The notes: generated from the sequence alone by a model not told the origin. 64,000 nt of DNA from Nonomuraea dietziae (GCF_014195505.1 NZ_JACIBV010000003.1:1-64000); one strand, 5' to 3'. Numbered from the stretch's first letter, positions 18,651 to 28,017 are shown. Numbers and translations: made by a program.

Positions 18651-19092
18651 GCCCCGTGAACGGTCTAATCTTCCCCGTACGTCGTGATCGTTCTCATCGA
18701 TAACGGCTGTCCGGCGGTTCCTCAGCCCCGTCCCCGTGGCCTTGTACGCGCGGCTTGCCCACCATGCGCACACTCGCCAAGGCGGGCTTCTGCTGGAGCA
18801 GGAACGCATCCCATAGCGGCATGCCTACGAAACCCTCAAAGAGGCTCTTCAAAGAGTTGCGGACTGAGGACAGGCCCCCGCGGCTCATCCGCCATCGGCG
18901 GCGTTCAACGCCAGGCCCGACGCGGAAGGAACATGCAGCCGCTGCCGACCCGTCGACGAGATCCTCCTCGCGACGTTGTGGAGCGCCTGTTTCAGCCAGT
19001 TCAATCGATGGCGGCCTCTGGCCGCCACTGCGCTGCCCCCTCATGGCTCACGGTGTTGGCGCGCTTGCCCGCCAAGCGCCCCTCGTTGCTAC
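18651..19092. other. Gene-free stretch after the IS3 element
   Basis: 442 bp. A leftward frame contains a protein-like piece (SLFEGFVGMPLWDAFLLQQK, then PALASVRMVGKP) near 18750-18870, perhaps a remnant. It has no start that I can support and no recognised family. Confidence 0.3.
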
Positions 19093-19482
19093 CTATTCGG
19101 GAGATCCTTCCTGCTTATGCCTGGCCTCATTGGACTGAGAGGCCGATCGGGCAGCGCGTGCCTGCGCGATCTGTTCGCTCTGCGCCCGGATCCGCTCCTC
19201 GGTCCTGCGCACGCGTGCTTCGGCTCGGGCGGCGCCTTGTGGGTCGTCACGGTATCGCTCCTCCCTGAGCCGGTGGAGCATCCGGTGTGCCTCATCCGCT
19301 TGACGGCGGCGCTCGGCCAGCACAGCATCCGCAGTTCCTGGGCCACACAGTCGGTCGACAACCTCACGCAGCTCCTGGCGGGTCATCGCCCTCGACGCTT
19401 CGGTGAGGTGGTCCCAGAGGGCATTTCGTTCCGTCTCCGGGGAGAGCTCTCGGGCCTGGTCGCGAGGCCGGTCAATCGTCAT
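19093..19482 (-). CDS. Hypothetical charged coiled-coil protein
   Basis: 129 aa, very rich in Arg, Glu and Ala. Residues about 55-115 are predicted helical with heptad character (AERRRQADEAHRMLHRLREE, then ARAEARVRRTEERIRAQSEQ). There is no signal peptide, membrane segment or catalytic motif. It has no close neighbour on its strand. The function is unknown; it looks like a small structural or DNA-associated protein. Confidence 0.55.
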   Translation of the reverse strand: MTIDRPRDQARELSPETERNALWDHLTEASRAMTRQELREVVDRLCGPGTADAVLAERRRQADEAHRMLHRLREERYRDDPQGAARAEARVRRTEERIRAQSEQIAQARAARSASQSNEARHKQEGSPE

Positions 19483-19808
19483 CGCTTCAGCCTATGCAGG
19501 CCAAGGGACATTTCCCGAGGCCGGGATGAACCCATCCGTGGAGAGCCGCGAGTTTCCGATACTCCCCCACGATCGTGCAGGCCCCCAAGCACCCTCCAGG
19601 AACAGGTCGTCGTCGCACTCCACGTACCGGACATCACCCAGTAACCGTGGCGTGGAGAACTTGATCGGTCAGGTGTGGAGTCCGGATGTACCGCTGCTGG
19701 CCGAGGAGGTCTGGCGCTGGTACAACGTCAGCGCGCCCCGAGCCTGCATCACCGAGCGCGGTCACCGCAGACATCATCTCCAAGCTCGTGCGGCTGGGCC
19801 CATGGGGT
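19483..19808. other. Gene-free stretch
   Basis: 326 bp. One rightward frame holds a protein-like fragment (ENLIGQVWSPDVPLLAEEVW, then RWYNVSAPR) near 19655-19735, without a start or continuation. No other feature is visible. Confidence 0.3.
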
Positions 19809-22394
19809 TCACGCTGGCGTTTCCGAGCTAGTGACGGGGTGCTTGGTGAGGCGGTCACGGACCTGGGTCGGGAGGATGCCGTGCTGGGCGAAGACCGTGG
19901 CGACGAGGCGCTGGAACTGCGCGGCGTCCTGGCCGGTCTTCTTGCCCAGCAGGTCGGTCCACGCATGGTCGACCTCGTGCGCGAGGGTGAGGACGGTGTC
20001 GGGGTGGACGAGGTGGGAGTGCTCCTCGGCGCCCATCACGCCGGTGGGGTCGACGGCGACCCGCGGCGAGATGATCGCGGTGATGCTGCCAGCCGGGATG
20101 CCGTCGTGATTGCGGTCGGCGGCCAGGATACGGAGCTGGTCGTTGACCTGCCGGATGTCGTTGTGCGGGACGAGGCCTTCGGGCTGGTGCTCGCTCTTGG
20201 CCTCGAGCGCGAACCACATGTGATTGCCCCAGCACCAGTTGGAGTCGGCGCGGCCGTGCCCCTGGGGCTTTTGGGCGTCGGCGCCGAGGAAGAAGCCAAG
20301 CTCGGTCAGCGCGGGTTCGTAGCGCTTGTGGGAGATCTCCGCCAGGCCCGCGACCATGGTGTTCAGCCGCTTGCCGAGCCGGCCGGGCTGCTGGTTGAGG
20401 AGCAGGCGGGTCACCTCGGCGACGGCGAGGTCATCTTGGGGTGGCATCGCTGTGGGAGGGGCCTCCGGCAGGGAGGGGAGCGACCGCACCCACGCACCGG
20501 GCGCCGTCCGGTCAGCGTTGAAGACCAACTGGTGCGCGGCGGCCAGGAGCCCGGTCTCGCCCTCGGCAGTGGCGCGGTAGGCCCACATGCCAGCCAGCAG
20601 CATCCAGAAGGCGCGGTATCCAACCGTCGCCTCGCCTCCTGCGGACAGCAGGTGCGCGACCTGGTTGGCGTGCGAGCTGGCCTCGGCCCACTTGCCGTGC
20701 CCGGCCAGCGCACACGCCTCGATCTCAGCGGCCGCCGATGCGGCCAAGGCATCGCTTCCCTCCGGGGCCTTGCGGTCGAACCCGACGCGCAGCGTGTTGA
20801 GGTTCGGCACCGCCTGCTCACGCCAGACCGGTGAGGTCTCCTGATCCAGGAACGCCTGCACGTTCTCCAGAACCTCGGCCGGGGTGGTCTGGCGGCTGTT
20901 TTCCAGCCCAAACCGGATCTCGGCCTGCAGGTCGGGCGACAGCGCCGACTGGATCTCCGGCCGCAGCAGGTAGCGGGTCAGTTCCTGGCCGCGGACCACG
21001 ACGAGCGCCCAGTCGTTGGCGGCGCGGGTGCACCGGCCTAGCCCCTGCACCACCCGGGTGCGGACCCGCTCGCTGAGAGCGGCTCCGGCGCGGACCTGGC
21101 GAGACAAGAAGCGCTCCTGGAGGTGGTCGCGGTCCGGGACGCTTTCGATGACGACGAGCCGGCATGCCTCGTGCGGCAGGTCGAGGCCGTCATAGCGGCT
21201 GGCCAGCGCGCACACCCCATGAGGAAGGACGGCGAACGGTTCCATCCCGTCCCTCACATGATCCTTGGTGAGCACCGGCCAACCCGGCTGGGCGATCGCG
21301 ACGGCGGTGGCCAGAGCGGTCGCCGAATCCGGGGCCAGCACCAGCGCCTTACCCGCCCGCCGCGTGATCTCCTCGGTGAGGGCGTCGGCGTTGGCCTCGG
21401 AGACGAGGTCAGGAAACACTATGAACCGCTGACCGGAGCGTGGCTCCGGCAGCGCGATCCGCTTGATCCCGGTACGGCCGAACGACCGCTCCAGGTCACC
21501 GGCATCGCCGAGCGTCGCCGACAGGTACACACGCTGCCGAGCGTCAGTAAAGACCCGGGTGTCCTCAGTGTGCGGGATGAGCGGCCGGATCTGGATGCTG
21601 GAGTGCGTGATGTAGACCAGGCAGGAGGCCAGCACCTTTCTGATCATCGCGTAGCGGAAGCACCACGGTCGCGGCAGGTCGCCAAGGACGGCGGCGAGCT
21701 GTTCGGCCATCTTGTCGTGCTGCGCCGGGATCACCAGATCGACATTGTCGTGCGTGCCAACCTCGGGCGCGGCCTCACGCAGCCGCTGCAGGCCCAGGTC
21801 GCTGAGGCCAGGCGCCAGGACTTCCAGCAGCGTGGCGAACACCGCGGTGTCGGAATACTCGTCGCCCGTCCGGTTGACCTTCACGCAGTACTGCTCGGCC
21901 ACGTACTGCTCGCCGTTGTGCGCGTCGTCGAAGATCAGCAGATCTGGGTGCGGCTCGAGTTTGGGCGAGCTGTTGAAGATCGTGCTGTAGGTGGTGATGA
22001 CGATCGCTTCGCGCGCGTCGTAGCGTGCCAGATCCGTCATCGCCCACCGCCGGTGGTCACCGGTGAGCACGACCGCCGGGACACCCTCTCGGCCAGCGAC
22101 CGCGGCGACTTGCCGGGCCAGCTGATCGGTCGGGCAGGCATAGGCCACCCGAGCGGATCGGGTCCGCCGCCACCACTCGCTGATCGCCAGCGCCGGGATA
22201 GTCTTGCCCGTCCCGGTCGGCAGCTCCAGCGCGATGTCACGGGTGTGCATGTGCTGCTCGGCGTAACGGCGCAGCAGGTCACCCTGATGGGTCAGGAGCC
22301 CGGGCACTGCCTCCGGCGTTCGCGGCAAATCACGGTGGAGCGCCTCGGGTGTCTCATACGACGCCTTCGCCATGCCGACGCTCTTGAACGCCAC
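19809..22394 (-). CDS. Superfamily 2 helicase with C-terminal PD-(D/E)xK-like nuclease motif
   Basis: 861 aa from GTG 22394, with a GAAGGA site upstream; the ATG at 22373 is an alternative. Helicase motifs are in order: Walker A ELPTGTGKT (57-65), motif II DDAH (156-159, a DEAH variant), motif III SAT (292-294) and motif VI QGLGRCTR (450-457). A helical middle part follows. Near the C-terminus Asp717, Glu731 and Lys733 (DSNWCWGNHMWFALEAKSEH) form the D...E-x-K pattern of PD-(D/E)xK nucleases. The combination suggests DNA unwinding coupled to cleavage, as in phage-defence or repair systems. It stands alone, divergent from the 22781 gene. The helicase call is firm, the nuclease call is inference. 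Confidence 0.85.
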   Translation of the reverse strand: MAFKSVGMAKASYETPEALHRDLPRTPEAVPGLLTHQGDLLRRYAEQHMHTRDIALELPTGTGKTIPALAISEWWRRTRSARVAYACPTDQLARQVAAVAGREGVPAVVLTGDHRRWAMTDLARYDAREAIVITTYSTIFNSSPKLEPHPDLLIFDDAHNGEQYVAEQYCVKVNRTGDEYSDTAVFATLLEVLAPGLSDLGLQRLREAAPEVGTHDNVDLVIPAQHDKMAEQLAAVLGDLPRPWCFRYAMIRKVLASCLVYITHSSIQIRPLIPHTEDTRVFTDARQRVYLSATLGDAGDLERSFGRTGIKRIALPEPRSGQRFIVFPDLVSEANADALTEEITRRAGKALVLAPDSATALATAVAIAQPGWPVLTKDHVRDGMEPFAVLPHGVCALASRYDGLDLPHEACRLVVIESVPDRDHLQERFLSRQVRAGAALSERVRTRVVQGLGRCTRAANDWALVVVRGQELTRYLLRPEIQSALSPDLQAEIRFGLENSRQTTPAEVLENVQAFLDQETSPVWREQAVPNLNTLRVGFDRKAPEGSDALAASAAAEIEACALAGHGKWAEASSHANQVAHLLSAGGEATVGYRAFWMLLAGMWAYRATAEGETGLLAAAHQLVFNADRTAPGAWVRSLPSLPEAPPTAMPPQDDLAVAEVTRLLLNQQPGRLGKRLNTMVAGLAEISHKRYEPALTELGFFLGADAQKPQGHGRADSNWCWGNHMWFALEAKSEHQPEGLVPHNDIRQVNDQLRILAADRNHDGIPAGSITAIISPRVAVDPTGVMGAEEHSHLVHPDTVLTLAHEVDHAWTDLLGKKTGQDAAQFQRLVATVFAQHGILPTQVRDRLTKHPVTSSETPA

Positions 22395-22478
22395 CGCGAC
22401 CGTCCTTCATCCAGAGTGCCAGCAGGACCACAGCACCCTAGCGCCGGACAGCTCCTCGGGCATCACAAACCGTGAAGG

Positions 22479-22740
22479 ATCTCACCGCGAGTTTCGGGAG
22501 TTTTGCGAGCCGCTACACGCGTGCGCGCGGACCGAGGCGGCCAGACGTTCGGCCCCTCGGTCCTGGACGTTGCGGACCGGTCCACGCGGGCGCGAGCTCC
22601 CGCTGTCAGCTCGGGAAGCTGATCCGTTCGCCACCGGCCGTGCCCCTCGGTGAACATGCCGACCCGGGCGGAACCTCGCGCCCCCATCTCACCGCGAGTT
22701 TCCGGACTTTCCGGACACCTCTACGCGCGCGCGTTTGATC
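22479..22740. repeat. Two imperfect direct repeats in the helicase upstream region
   Basis: ATCTCACCGCGAGTTTC occurs at 22479-22495 and again at 22685-22701. Each is followed by a related G/T-rich stretch and a CGCGCGCG tract, giving about 55 bp of similarity per copy. They lie in the 386-bp gap between the leftward helicase and the rightward 22781 gene. They may be regulatory, or the trace of a duplicated short segment. Confidence 0.5.
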
Positions 22741-22780
22741 TGCCATCTCGGTCACCGGGCTGTGGCGCACACTGGCGTCC

Positions 22781-23369
22781 ATGACCGCTGAATCCCCCAA
22801 CAGCGCCGACCCGATCACCGCACTGCTGATCGCCTGCGACCGCTTCCACTCCCATGTCACCCTCCTGGCCGACCAGCTGCGCGACGTCGAACTGGGCGAC
22901 GAAGATGCCGAGCGCGTCCACGAGGCGGTGCACCGCACCTTCACCACGGTAGGGCTGGTCGGTTCGTTGACCGTTGGCCTGCAGCGCGATGCCGACGAAG
23001 CCGAGTGCCCGCACTACAACGTGCTCAGCGATGCCGAGTGGGCACGCCTATCGGTTGACCTGGGAGCGCACGAGCGCAAGCTCGCCTACGAGTGCGAGCT
23101 GCAGCCAGGCCACCCGGGGCCCGCACCTGTCGCTGGCTCAGTCCTTCGCTGATCGCGACACCTGGCTTCGCTGGGTCGACCGCGGCGTCCGGAAACTGGT
23201 CGACCTGCCGCCCTGCTTAGCCGAGGACGGCCCCGTCGACGACCCCGAGCGATGCCTGCTGTTCGACGGCCATCCCGGCAAGCACTCCTTCGACCCGGAC
23301 GTCGTCGAGTTCGGCCGCGAGGCCTCCCCGGAGATGCAACACCGGATGGACGACCTGTTCGGCGGTTGA
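22781..23369 (+). pseudogene. Hypothetical protein, frameshifted in a G-run
   Basis: The first frame reads from ATG 22781 to about 23120 (SADPITALLIACDRFHSHVT through YECELQPGHPGP) and stops at 23152. The +1-shifted frame continues as HLSLAQSFADRDTWLRWVDR, CLLFDGHPGKHSF and QHRMDDLFGG to 23369. Removing one G from the GGGG at about 23117-23120 joins them into one protein of about 195 aa. It contains clustered Cys and His but no recognised domain. A related fragment lies at 13830-14060. Confidence 0.6.
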
Positions 23370-23774
23370 GGGCTGGTCCCAGTCTCGGGCTTGCCCTCCA
23401 ACCGCCAATTCCTGCACCGATCCTTGGCCCCTACGAAGATTGTTACCGATGGGCCTGACCGACCCGCCAGGTACCGTGATTTAAGTCACACCGGATCGTG
23501 GTACCAGAAGGTGCTTCTGTTGATCGGGGTTCCGAACGGCGCCGAACGGTGCCGAAGAGTCCTAAAAAGTTCTCAACGGTCCCGAACTGCCGCTCAGGCG
23601 AGATCAACTGGCAGCGTGCCCCACTCGCGCTGTTTCCGCGGCGAACGCGGGAGTGACCTACGCTAGTTGGTAGCTCAGTCGCGCCATCGCTTCTAGCCAG
23701 TGGATAGCCCCCGGGGAAATCCACCGGCCGCGGCCCCCGGTTCCCCCAGAGCGGGCCGTTGAACAAGGAGACCG
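23370..23774. other. Gene-free stretch with short repeats
   Basis: 405 bp. Several short copies of a CCGAAC-type element cluster at 23530-23595 (GTTCCGAACGG, GCCGAACGG, GCCGAAGAG, GTCCCGAACTG), and a small CCGCG/CGCGG hairpin lies near 23635. They may be a regulatory or binding region for the small gene that follows. No coding sequence is evident. Confidence 0.4.
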
Positions 23775-23879
23775 ATGAGCGACGAGCCGCCGCGGCGTTG
23801 GGATGTCCTGGTACTGCTCCTGCAGATCTACCTGGTCTACGTCCCCTGGCTCCTGAAGTACGTCGGCGGGGCCTGGTGA
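23775..23879 (+). CDS. 34-aa single-pass membrane peptide
   Basis: The ATG at 23775 follows a well-placed AAGGAG. The peptide has a charged start (MSDEPPRRWD) and a hydrophobic helix (VLVLLLQIYLVYVPWLLKYV) ending GGAW. The strong ribosome-binding site and clean membrane segment argue for a real small protein, possibly a toxin-like or membrane-modulating peptide. No homology can be claimed. Confidence 0.45.
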   Translation: MSDEPPRRWDVLVLLLQIYLVYVPWLLKYVGGAW

Positions 23880-24464
23880 GGATGACGCCTCTCCAGATCC
23901 CCGCCCATACGTACAACTGCCAGCGCCGCTGACGAAGAGGCCCCGGGATCAGTTTCGCGAGCTGGACCGGGGTTCTCTGCTGTCTGCCCCAGGTTCGCAT
24001 CCGGGGCTTCGCATGTACTTAGCTGGTTTCAACTGTACCTTGCCACCCAGTCAAGATGGCATCCATTTAGCGCCTGCTCCGCGGTCCCCATCGCCAAGGC
24101 GAGCACCGCTCCAACCAGCATCAACCGCAGGACCGGCAGTTCCTGACCGGGGTTACGGCGCTGTGCCGACGCCCTCGGAAGATCCACGGCTACCGCAGTG
24201 CCGCGGAGGTCTACGCTGAGATCTTGAACAGCGGTGATGCGTTGATCCCTTGAGACCGCCGTCGTATACGGGACGGTGTAGCGATGGGCGATCGGGGAGC
24301 GCGTTTCCCAGGAACGGCGTCCCGAAAGTCGCTTCGAAGCCACCCTCTCTTCTCGAGGGTGGGGACGCTTCGGGACAAGGACGGTGAACGTCCCCACCGT
24401 CACCAACGCGCATAGTCCGGCAACGCGATCCGGAGCGGTGGGCACGTTACATTGACGAAGCCTT
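23880..24464. other. Gene-free stretch with a hairpin
   Basis: 585 bp. A hairpin CCACCCTC/GAGGGTGG lies at 24340-24362 and could end transcripts from either side. A leftward frame has a hydrophobic piece (LRLMLVGAVLALAMGTAEQA) near 24060-24120, but start and frame quality are poor. I make no gene call. Confidence 0.35.
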
Positions 24465-25100
24465 TCACCCAGCGGGTGTGCACGTAGCGAGCATCTCCTC
24501 CAGTGCTTCCTTCTCCTCCTCCTGGAGTGTCAACTGCCAGTCGTGCTTGACGTCGATCCACGAACGGGCGTAGTCGCAGTGGAAGCCGGCCAATGGTGGT
24601 TTCCAGTCGGACGGATCCTTGTCGCCCTTGGCTTGGTTCACATGGTCGGTGACGGCCCACAGCTGCGTGTCGCCGAGGCTGTTGGCGAAAGCTCGGCGTT
24701 GAGCGGGACTCCAGGCGTGGGCGCCGGACCTCCACGCCTCTTTCAGCGCCACCATGTGGTCGATGTCGATGTCCGAGGCGGCCGTCCACACGCCGCCGTC
24801 GTAGGGGCTGACCCATGTCCCCGAGACGGCTGTGCAGGAGTCGTTGACGACGACGTTCTGCCCGTCGCGCTTCAGCACTTCTTCGCGGGTGTTGCAGGTG
24901 CCGGACACGGTCGACCAGTGCGGGAACAGGTTCCGGCCGTAGGTGTCGTCATGTTCTTCGTCGGCGACGGTGAGCAGGGCGAGTTCGTTGATGGCTTCGA
25001 CGACGGTGGGCATGCCGGGAGGTGCGGCCGCGGCTGGCCTGGTGGGGGTGAGCGGGATGAGGATGAGGGCGCCGCAGACGGCGATGCTGACTCGTCGCAC
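24465..25100 (-). CDS. Secreted HNH endonuclease-like protein (DUF1524/GmrSD C-terminal type)
   Basis: 211 aa. An N-terminal signal peptide (RRVSIAVCGALILIPLTPTR, then AAAA) indicates export. The nuclease core shows the GmrSD-C/DUF1524 pattern: IDIDHMVALKEAWRSGA (the D-H of the HNH motif), FANSLGDTQLWAVTDHVNQA (Asn/His region) and KGDKDPSDWKPP, followed by CDYARSWIDVKHDW. Such exported nucleases degrade extracellular DNA. It is followed on the same strand only by empty DNA, and preceded by a terminator that isolates it from the lamin-tail gene. Confidence 0.88.
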   Translation of the reverse strand: MRRVSIAVCGALILIPLTPTRPAAAAPPGMPTVVEAINELALLTVADEEHDDTYGRNLFPHWSTVSGTCNTREEVLKRDGQNVVVNDSCTAVSGTWVSPYDGGVWTAASDIDIDHMVALKEAWRSGAHAWSPAQRRAFANSLGDTQLWAVTDHVNQAKGDKDPSDWKPPLAGFHCDYARSWIDVKHDWQLTLQEEEKEALEEMLATCTPAG

Positions 25101-25294
25101 GGGCGAGCCTTCCTGTCTCCGCCGTCGGCCAGGTGCAGCGCCTGGTCAGGGGGCGAGGCGGGGGACAGGACGAAGATCTCAGGCCGGGTCTCGCGGAGCG
25201 ATGGCTGTGATCGACAACGTTCTAGATCGACTTTGGGGCGGGTCGGGCGTAACGCCGGCAGAGACGCCGCCAGAGTGCGGACGAAGACGGCCAA

Positions 25295-25324
25295 GCGCCC
25301 GCTCCCCTACGGGTGGGCGGGCGC
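25295..25324 (-). terminator. Terminator hairpin after the lamin-tail gene
   Basis: An 8-bp GCGCCCGC / GCGGGCGC stem extended by a TCCC/GGGT inner part, 14 bp downstream of the stop of the leftward 25338-25781 gene. GC-rich with no long T-tract, as is common in actinomycetes. Confidence 0.65.
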
Positions 25325-25337
25325 CTGCGCTGTCTGA

Positions 25338-25781
25338 TCAGCAGTTCTTGTAGTCATACCTGGTGCTGTCGTAGCCGCATGAGTCGATCAGTTTGCCGCG
25401 GGCGTTGCGTACGTAGGCGACGTCTTCGTCGTTGTTCCACACATACGCCCGCCGCCCCCAGTAGACGGTGGAGGTGCCGTCGCTGCCCTGGCCGGAGCGG
25501 ATGGTGAGCTTCTTCTTGGCGCCGAGGATCACGCCCTCGATCGTGTAGGTGTAGCCGGTCTTGTCCTTGACGGTCCAGCCCTCCAGGTCGATGGCCCGGG
25601 TGGTGGCGTTGTAGATGGTGACGTACTCGCCGTTCAGGCTCGTGTTGGAGCGCAGGTCCTTACCGGGCGAGTCGTAGTACACCTTCGTGATCTGGACCGC
25701 TGGCGCCGCATAAGCGGGCAGCGAGGGGACGAACACCGCGGCCGCGGTGAGCGCAGCAGTGGCCAGGGGGAGAGATCGCAC
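25338..25781 (-). CDS. Secreted lamin-tail-domain protein
   Basis: 147 aa. A signal peptide (RSLPLATAALTAAAVFVPSL, then PAYAA) precedes a single lamin-tail-type Ig fold. Typical strands are VQITKVYYDSPG, NGEYVTIYNATTRAIDLEGW (the N-G-E-Y-V and L-x-G-W signature) and TYTIEGVILGAKKKLTIRSG, and the chain ends with paired Cys. Such domains occur in exported actinomycete proteins, often next to nucleases, as here. The role is unknown; it is probably extracellular and binding. Confidence 0.85.
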   Translation of the reverse strand: MRSLPLATAALTAAAVFVPSLPAYAAPAVQITKVYYDSPGKDLRSNTSLNGEYVTIYNATTRAIDLEGWTVKDKTGYTYTIEGVILGAKKKLTIRSGQGSDGTSTVYWGRRAYVWNNDEDVAYVRNARGKLIDSCGYDSTRYDYKNC

Positions 25782-25935
25782 CGTCGAGATCCTCTGCGGT
25801 GGGGGATATAGGAACGCTCCATGTGACGGGTGGCGCGTGTGGATGGTTGTCGGTGAACGATGTTCTGTTGGGGCTCCTGATCCGAGATAGCCAAGCGCCG
25901 CTCACTCTTCAATGAGAGGGCGATCGCGAGTCGTT

Positions 25936-26426
25936 TCACGATTCGGTGAGGTAGGCCAGGATGCGCTGGGCGGGGTGGCGGTCCAGCTGGTAGCGGGAGC
26001 GGTCGTAGCGGCGGGTGGTACGCGGGTCGGCGTGGCCCATCGCGTCCTGGACGTCGCGCAGCGGGGTGCCGGCGTCCAGGGCCAGGGTGGCGAAGCTGTG
26101 GCGCAGGCTGTGCGGGCACAGTTGGGTGGCTGCGGGGATGCGGGCCTGGCGGGCGATGCGGCGGATCAGCTTGGTGATGCCCCAGCGGTCCAGCCGCTTG
26201 CCGCCCGGGTGCGGGCCGGACGGCTCGGTGACGAACAGCGGCCCGGCCAGCCTCTCGCGCGGTGTGCCGTCGCGGGCCGCGCGGTCGTCCAGGTAGTCGT
26301 CGACGGCTTGGGCGATCGGCGGGGCCAGCGGGTAGGCGCGGGTTTTGCCGCCCTTGCGGCGCACGGTCAGCGTGCGGTAGCCGCGGTGGTGGCCCAGATC
26401 GGCGATGTCGGCGCCGCACACCTCTC
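25936..26426 (-). pseudogene. Tyrosine recombinase/integrase, C-terminal fragment
   Basis: About 160 codons of a catalytic domain: VCGADIADLGHHRGYRTLTV just after the first Arg box, then HSLRHSFATLALDAG (H-x-x-R) and GHADPRTTRRYDRSRYQLD (His and the nucleophilic Tyr). The first catalytic Arg and the whole N-terminal domain are missing. A stop codon lies directly upstream where the match ends at 26426, so it is inactive. The break coincides with a 9-bp sequence repeated at 29009-29017. Confidence 0.8.
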
Positions 26427-26481
26427 ACGACCGCTACAGCGAGAGATCAAAGCACAGCAGAGATCATACTGTTAGGCGCTT

Positions 26482-27978
26482 TTAGAGCAGCTCGCAGCGG
26501 GGCCCGAGAGCATCATCGCTATCGCTCAGCGGTGGTATAACTGGCAGCGCTTCACTTGGGATCAACTTTGGTCCGTAAGAGCTGCGCCGTCCGAGAACGG
26601 GCCAGCGCCTCTCCGGAATGGAGACGATAAGTGTGGGCGGCCTAATATCCTCCTGCTTGCCGGGGGCATATTCCTTGGGAGTGAATCGGTCAATAGCCAA
26701 GCTGTTGCTGATGGCGACAGCTGCGCCAGCATGCTCCGCAAGGAGAACAGCGGCCTTGGACGCCCAGTTGGTTCCATGCATGGCCGTGGAGAGCACAGGC
26801 ACAAGAATATGGCTTACGCCTGCAGCCATGGCGGTAGCGCCTAGCGTGAGGAGCCTGCCAAGATCCTCGCAAATTAGCACGGCATACCGCCCGCTAGCAC
26901 TCTCAAGAAGGTTCAAAGTCTCACCTTGAGCGATGAATTCGCCCAATCCATGCTCGTACGGCTTCTCACTCCCAATCAGCGCCCCGTAGATTTGCTGCTG
27001 CTTGACGTCTAGAGTGAAGCCATACTGTTTGTCCTGGGTTAGCAGCACCTTCCCTGTCTCTCGATGCAGGAGCACAGCCCTGTTGGGTGGGCGACTCCTG
27101 TGATAACAGGCAGGCCCTTCTGCGCGCACAGGGCCTGTGCCAACCATCAGCCACGTGAGGTTGCTCGTAGGCGGCCGCCGCTTCTTCTGCAGCTGCAGCT
27201 TCCATTCCTCCAGCAGATCATCATTTAGACAGCTTTCTGAAAGAATGCCCAGGTATGCTCCACTATCGTCAAGATTATCCAATGCTTCGGCTATGGATGA
27301 TCGCAGCCTTCCAGTTTCTGGAGCAACCAGATAGTAGCTACCCAAGTCGTCGAATCGGCGCTCCCAATTCAAATCCTCTCGACAAGAGAGGAATGGCAGC
27401 TGGGCAATTAGCATGGGTCGGGTTGGTGAGGTTTCCGACGGGGGCGGAAACGGCAGACGTATATCTGGTTGGTCTCCAGTGATTCGCCTGATGGTTATTT
27501 GCCGCCAAAGATGTTCGGGGATTCGTCGCAACTTGGGTAGTAGGCCCTCAAGCGTATCAACATAGATCCCTGGGGTGCCCGAGATAGTGCGGGAGTAGAC
27601 GAGAGCTCCACTGGTGGCATTGGTATTCAATCGACCTGTTAGAGCATTGGTTGTCCACGGACTTGAAGCAAATGGACGCCAGTAGGCGCCTCGGCTTGTA
27701 TCGCCAGCGGACAAGATGTCGTGGAGGCTCCGAAGTACGCCAAAGAGTTCAGCACTACGATCGGGGATATTAACAACCCATGACTGTAGCGACTGCAGCG
27801 TTCCCCATCGGAGATGGCGGTGCACTTCCGCATCGATCAGCGCCAGGCCGCTCAGCCAGTCGGTGCACCTTGCCCCTGCGCATGGGATCATGCGGTCGTA
27901 TGCCTGCACGTAGATATCGGCAATGTTCATGATCTTGCCGGTTGCGTGAGATAATACCAAATGGGCTGTTTGTGTCAT
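26482..27978 (-). CDS. Nitrilase-superfamily (C-N hydrolase) protein with novel N-terminal half
   Basis: 498 aa from ATG 27978; the ATG at 27930 is equally possible and neither has a clear ribosome site. The C-terminal half carries a plausible Glu-Lys-Cys triad: Glu248 (LGILSESCL), Lys317 (LTQDKQYGF) and Cys370 (YAVLICEDLGRL), with nitrilase-like spacing and the LVPVLSTAMHG and AVAISNSLAI strands. The N-terminal 230 residues match nothing I recognise. GC is markedly lower than neighbouring genes, suggesting transfer. It diverges from the 28018 gene, with only 39 bp between starts, and the pair may be co-regulated. Confidence 0.7.
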   Translation of the reverse strand: MTQTAHLVLSHATGKIMNIADIYVQAYDRMIPCAGARCTDWLSGLALIDAEVHRHLRWGTLQSLQSWVVNIPDRSAELFGVLRSLHDILSAGDTSRGAYWRPFASSPWTTNALTGRLNTNATSGALVYSRTISGTPGIYVDTLEGLLPKLRRIPEHLWRQITIRRITGDQPDIRLPFPPPSETSPTRPMLIAQLPFLSCREDLNWERRFDDLGSYYLVAPETGRLRSSIAEALDNLDDSGAYLGILSESCLNDDLLEEWKLQLQKKRRPPTSNLTWLMVGTGPVRAEGPACYHRSRPPNRAVLLHRETGKVLLTQDKQYGFTLDVKQQQIYGALIGSEKPYEHGLGEFIAQGETLNLLESASGRYAVLICEDLGRLLTLGATAMAAGVSHILVPVLSTAMHGTNWASKAAVLLAEHAGAAVAISNSLAIDRFTPKEYAPGKQEDIRPPTLIVSIPERRWPVLGRRSSYGPKLIPSEALPVIPPLSDSDDALGPRCELL

Positions 27979-28017
27979 TTTAGCACCGGCGGGGCGCTCG
28001 GGCTGGGAGGTGAGCCG

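Noticed and set aside
23660..23725. tRNA-like string GGTAGCTCAGT
   Set aside because: The D-arm-like bases are not followed by an anticodon arm, T-arm or acceptor stem that pair.
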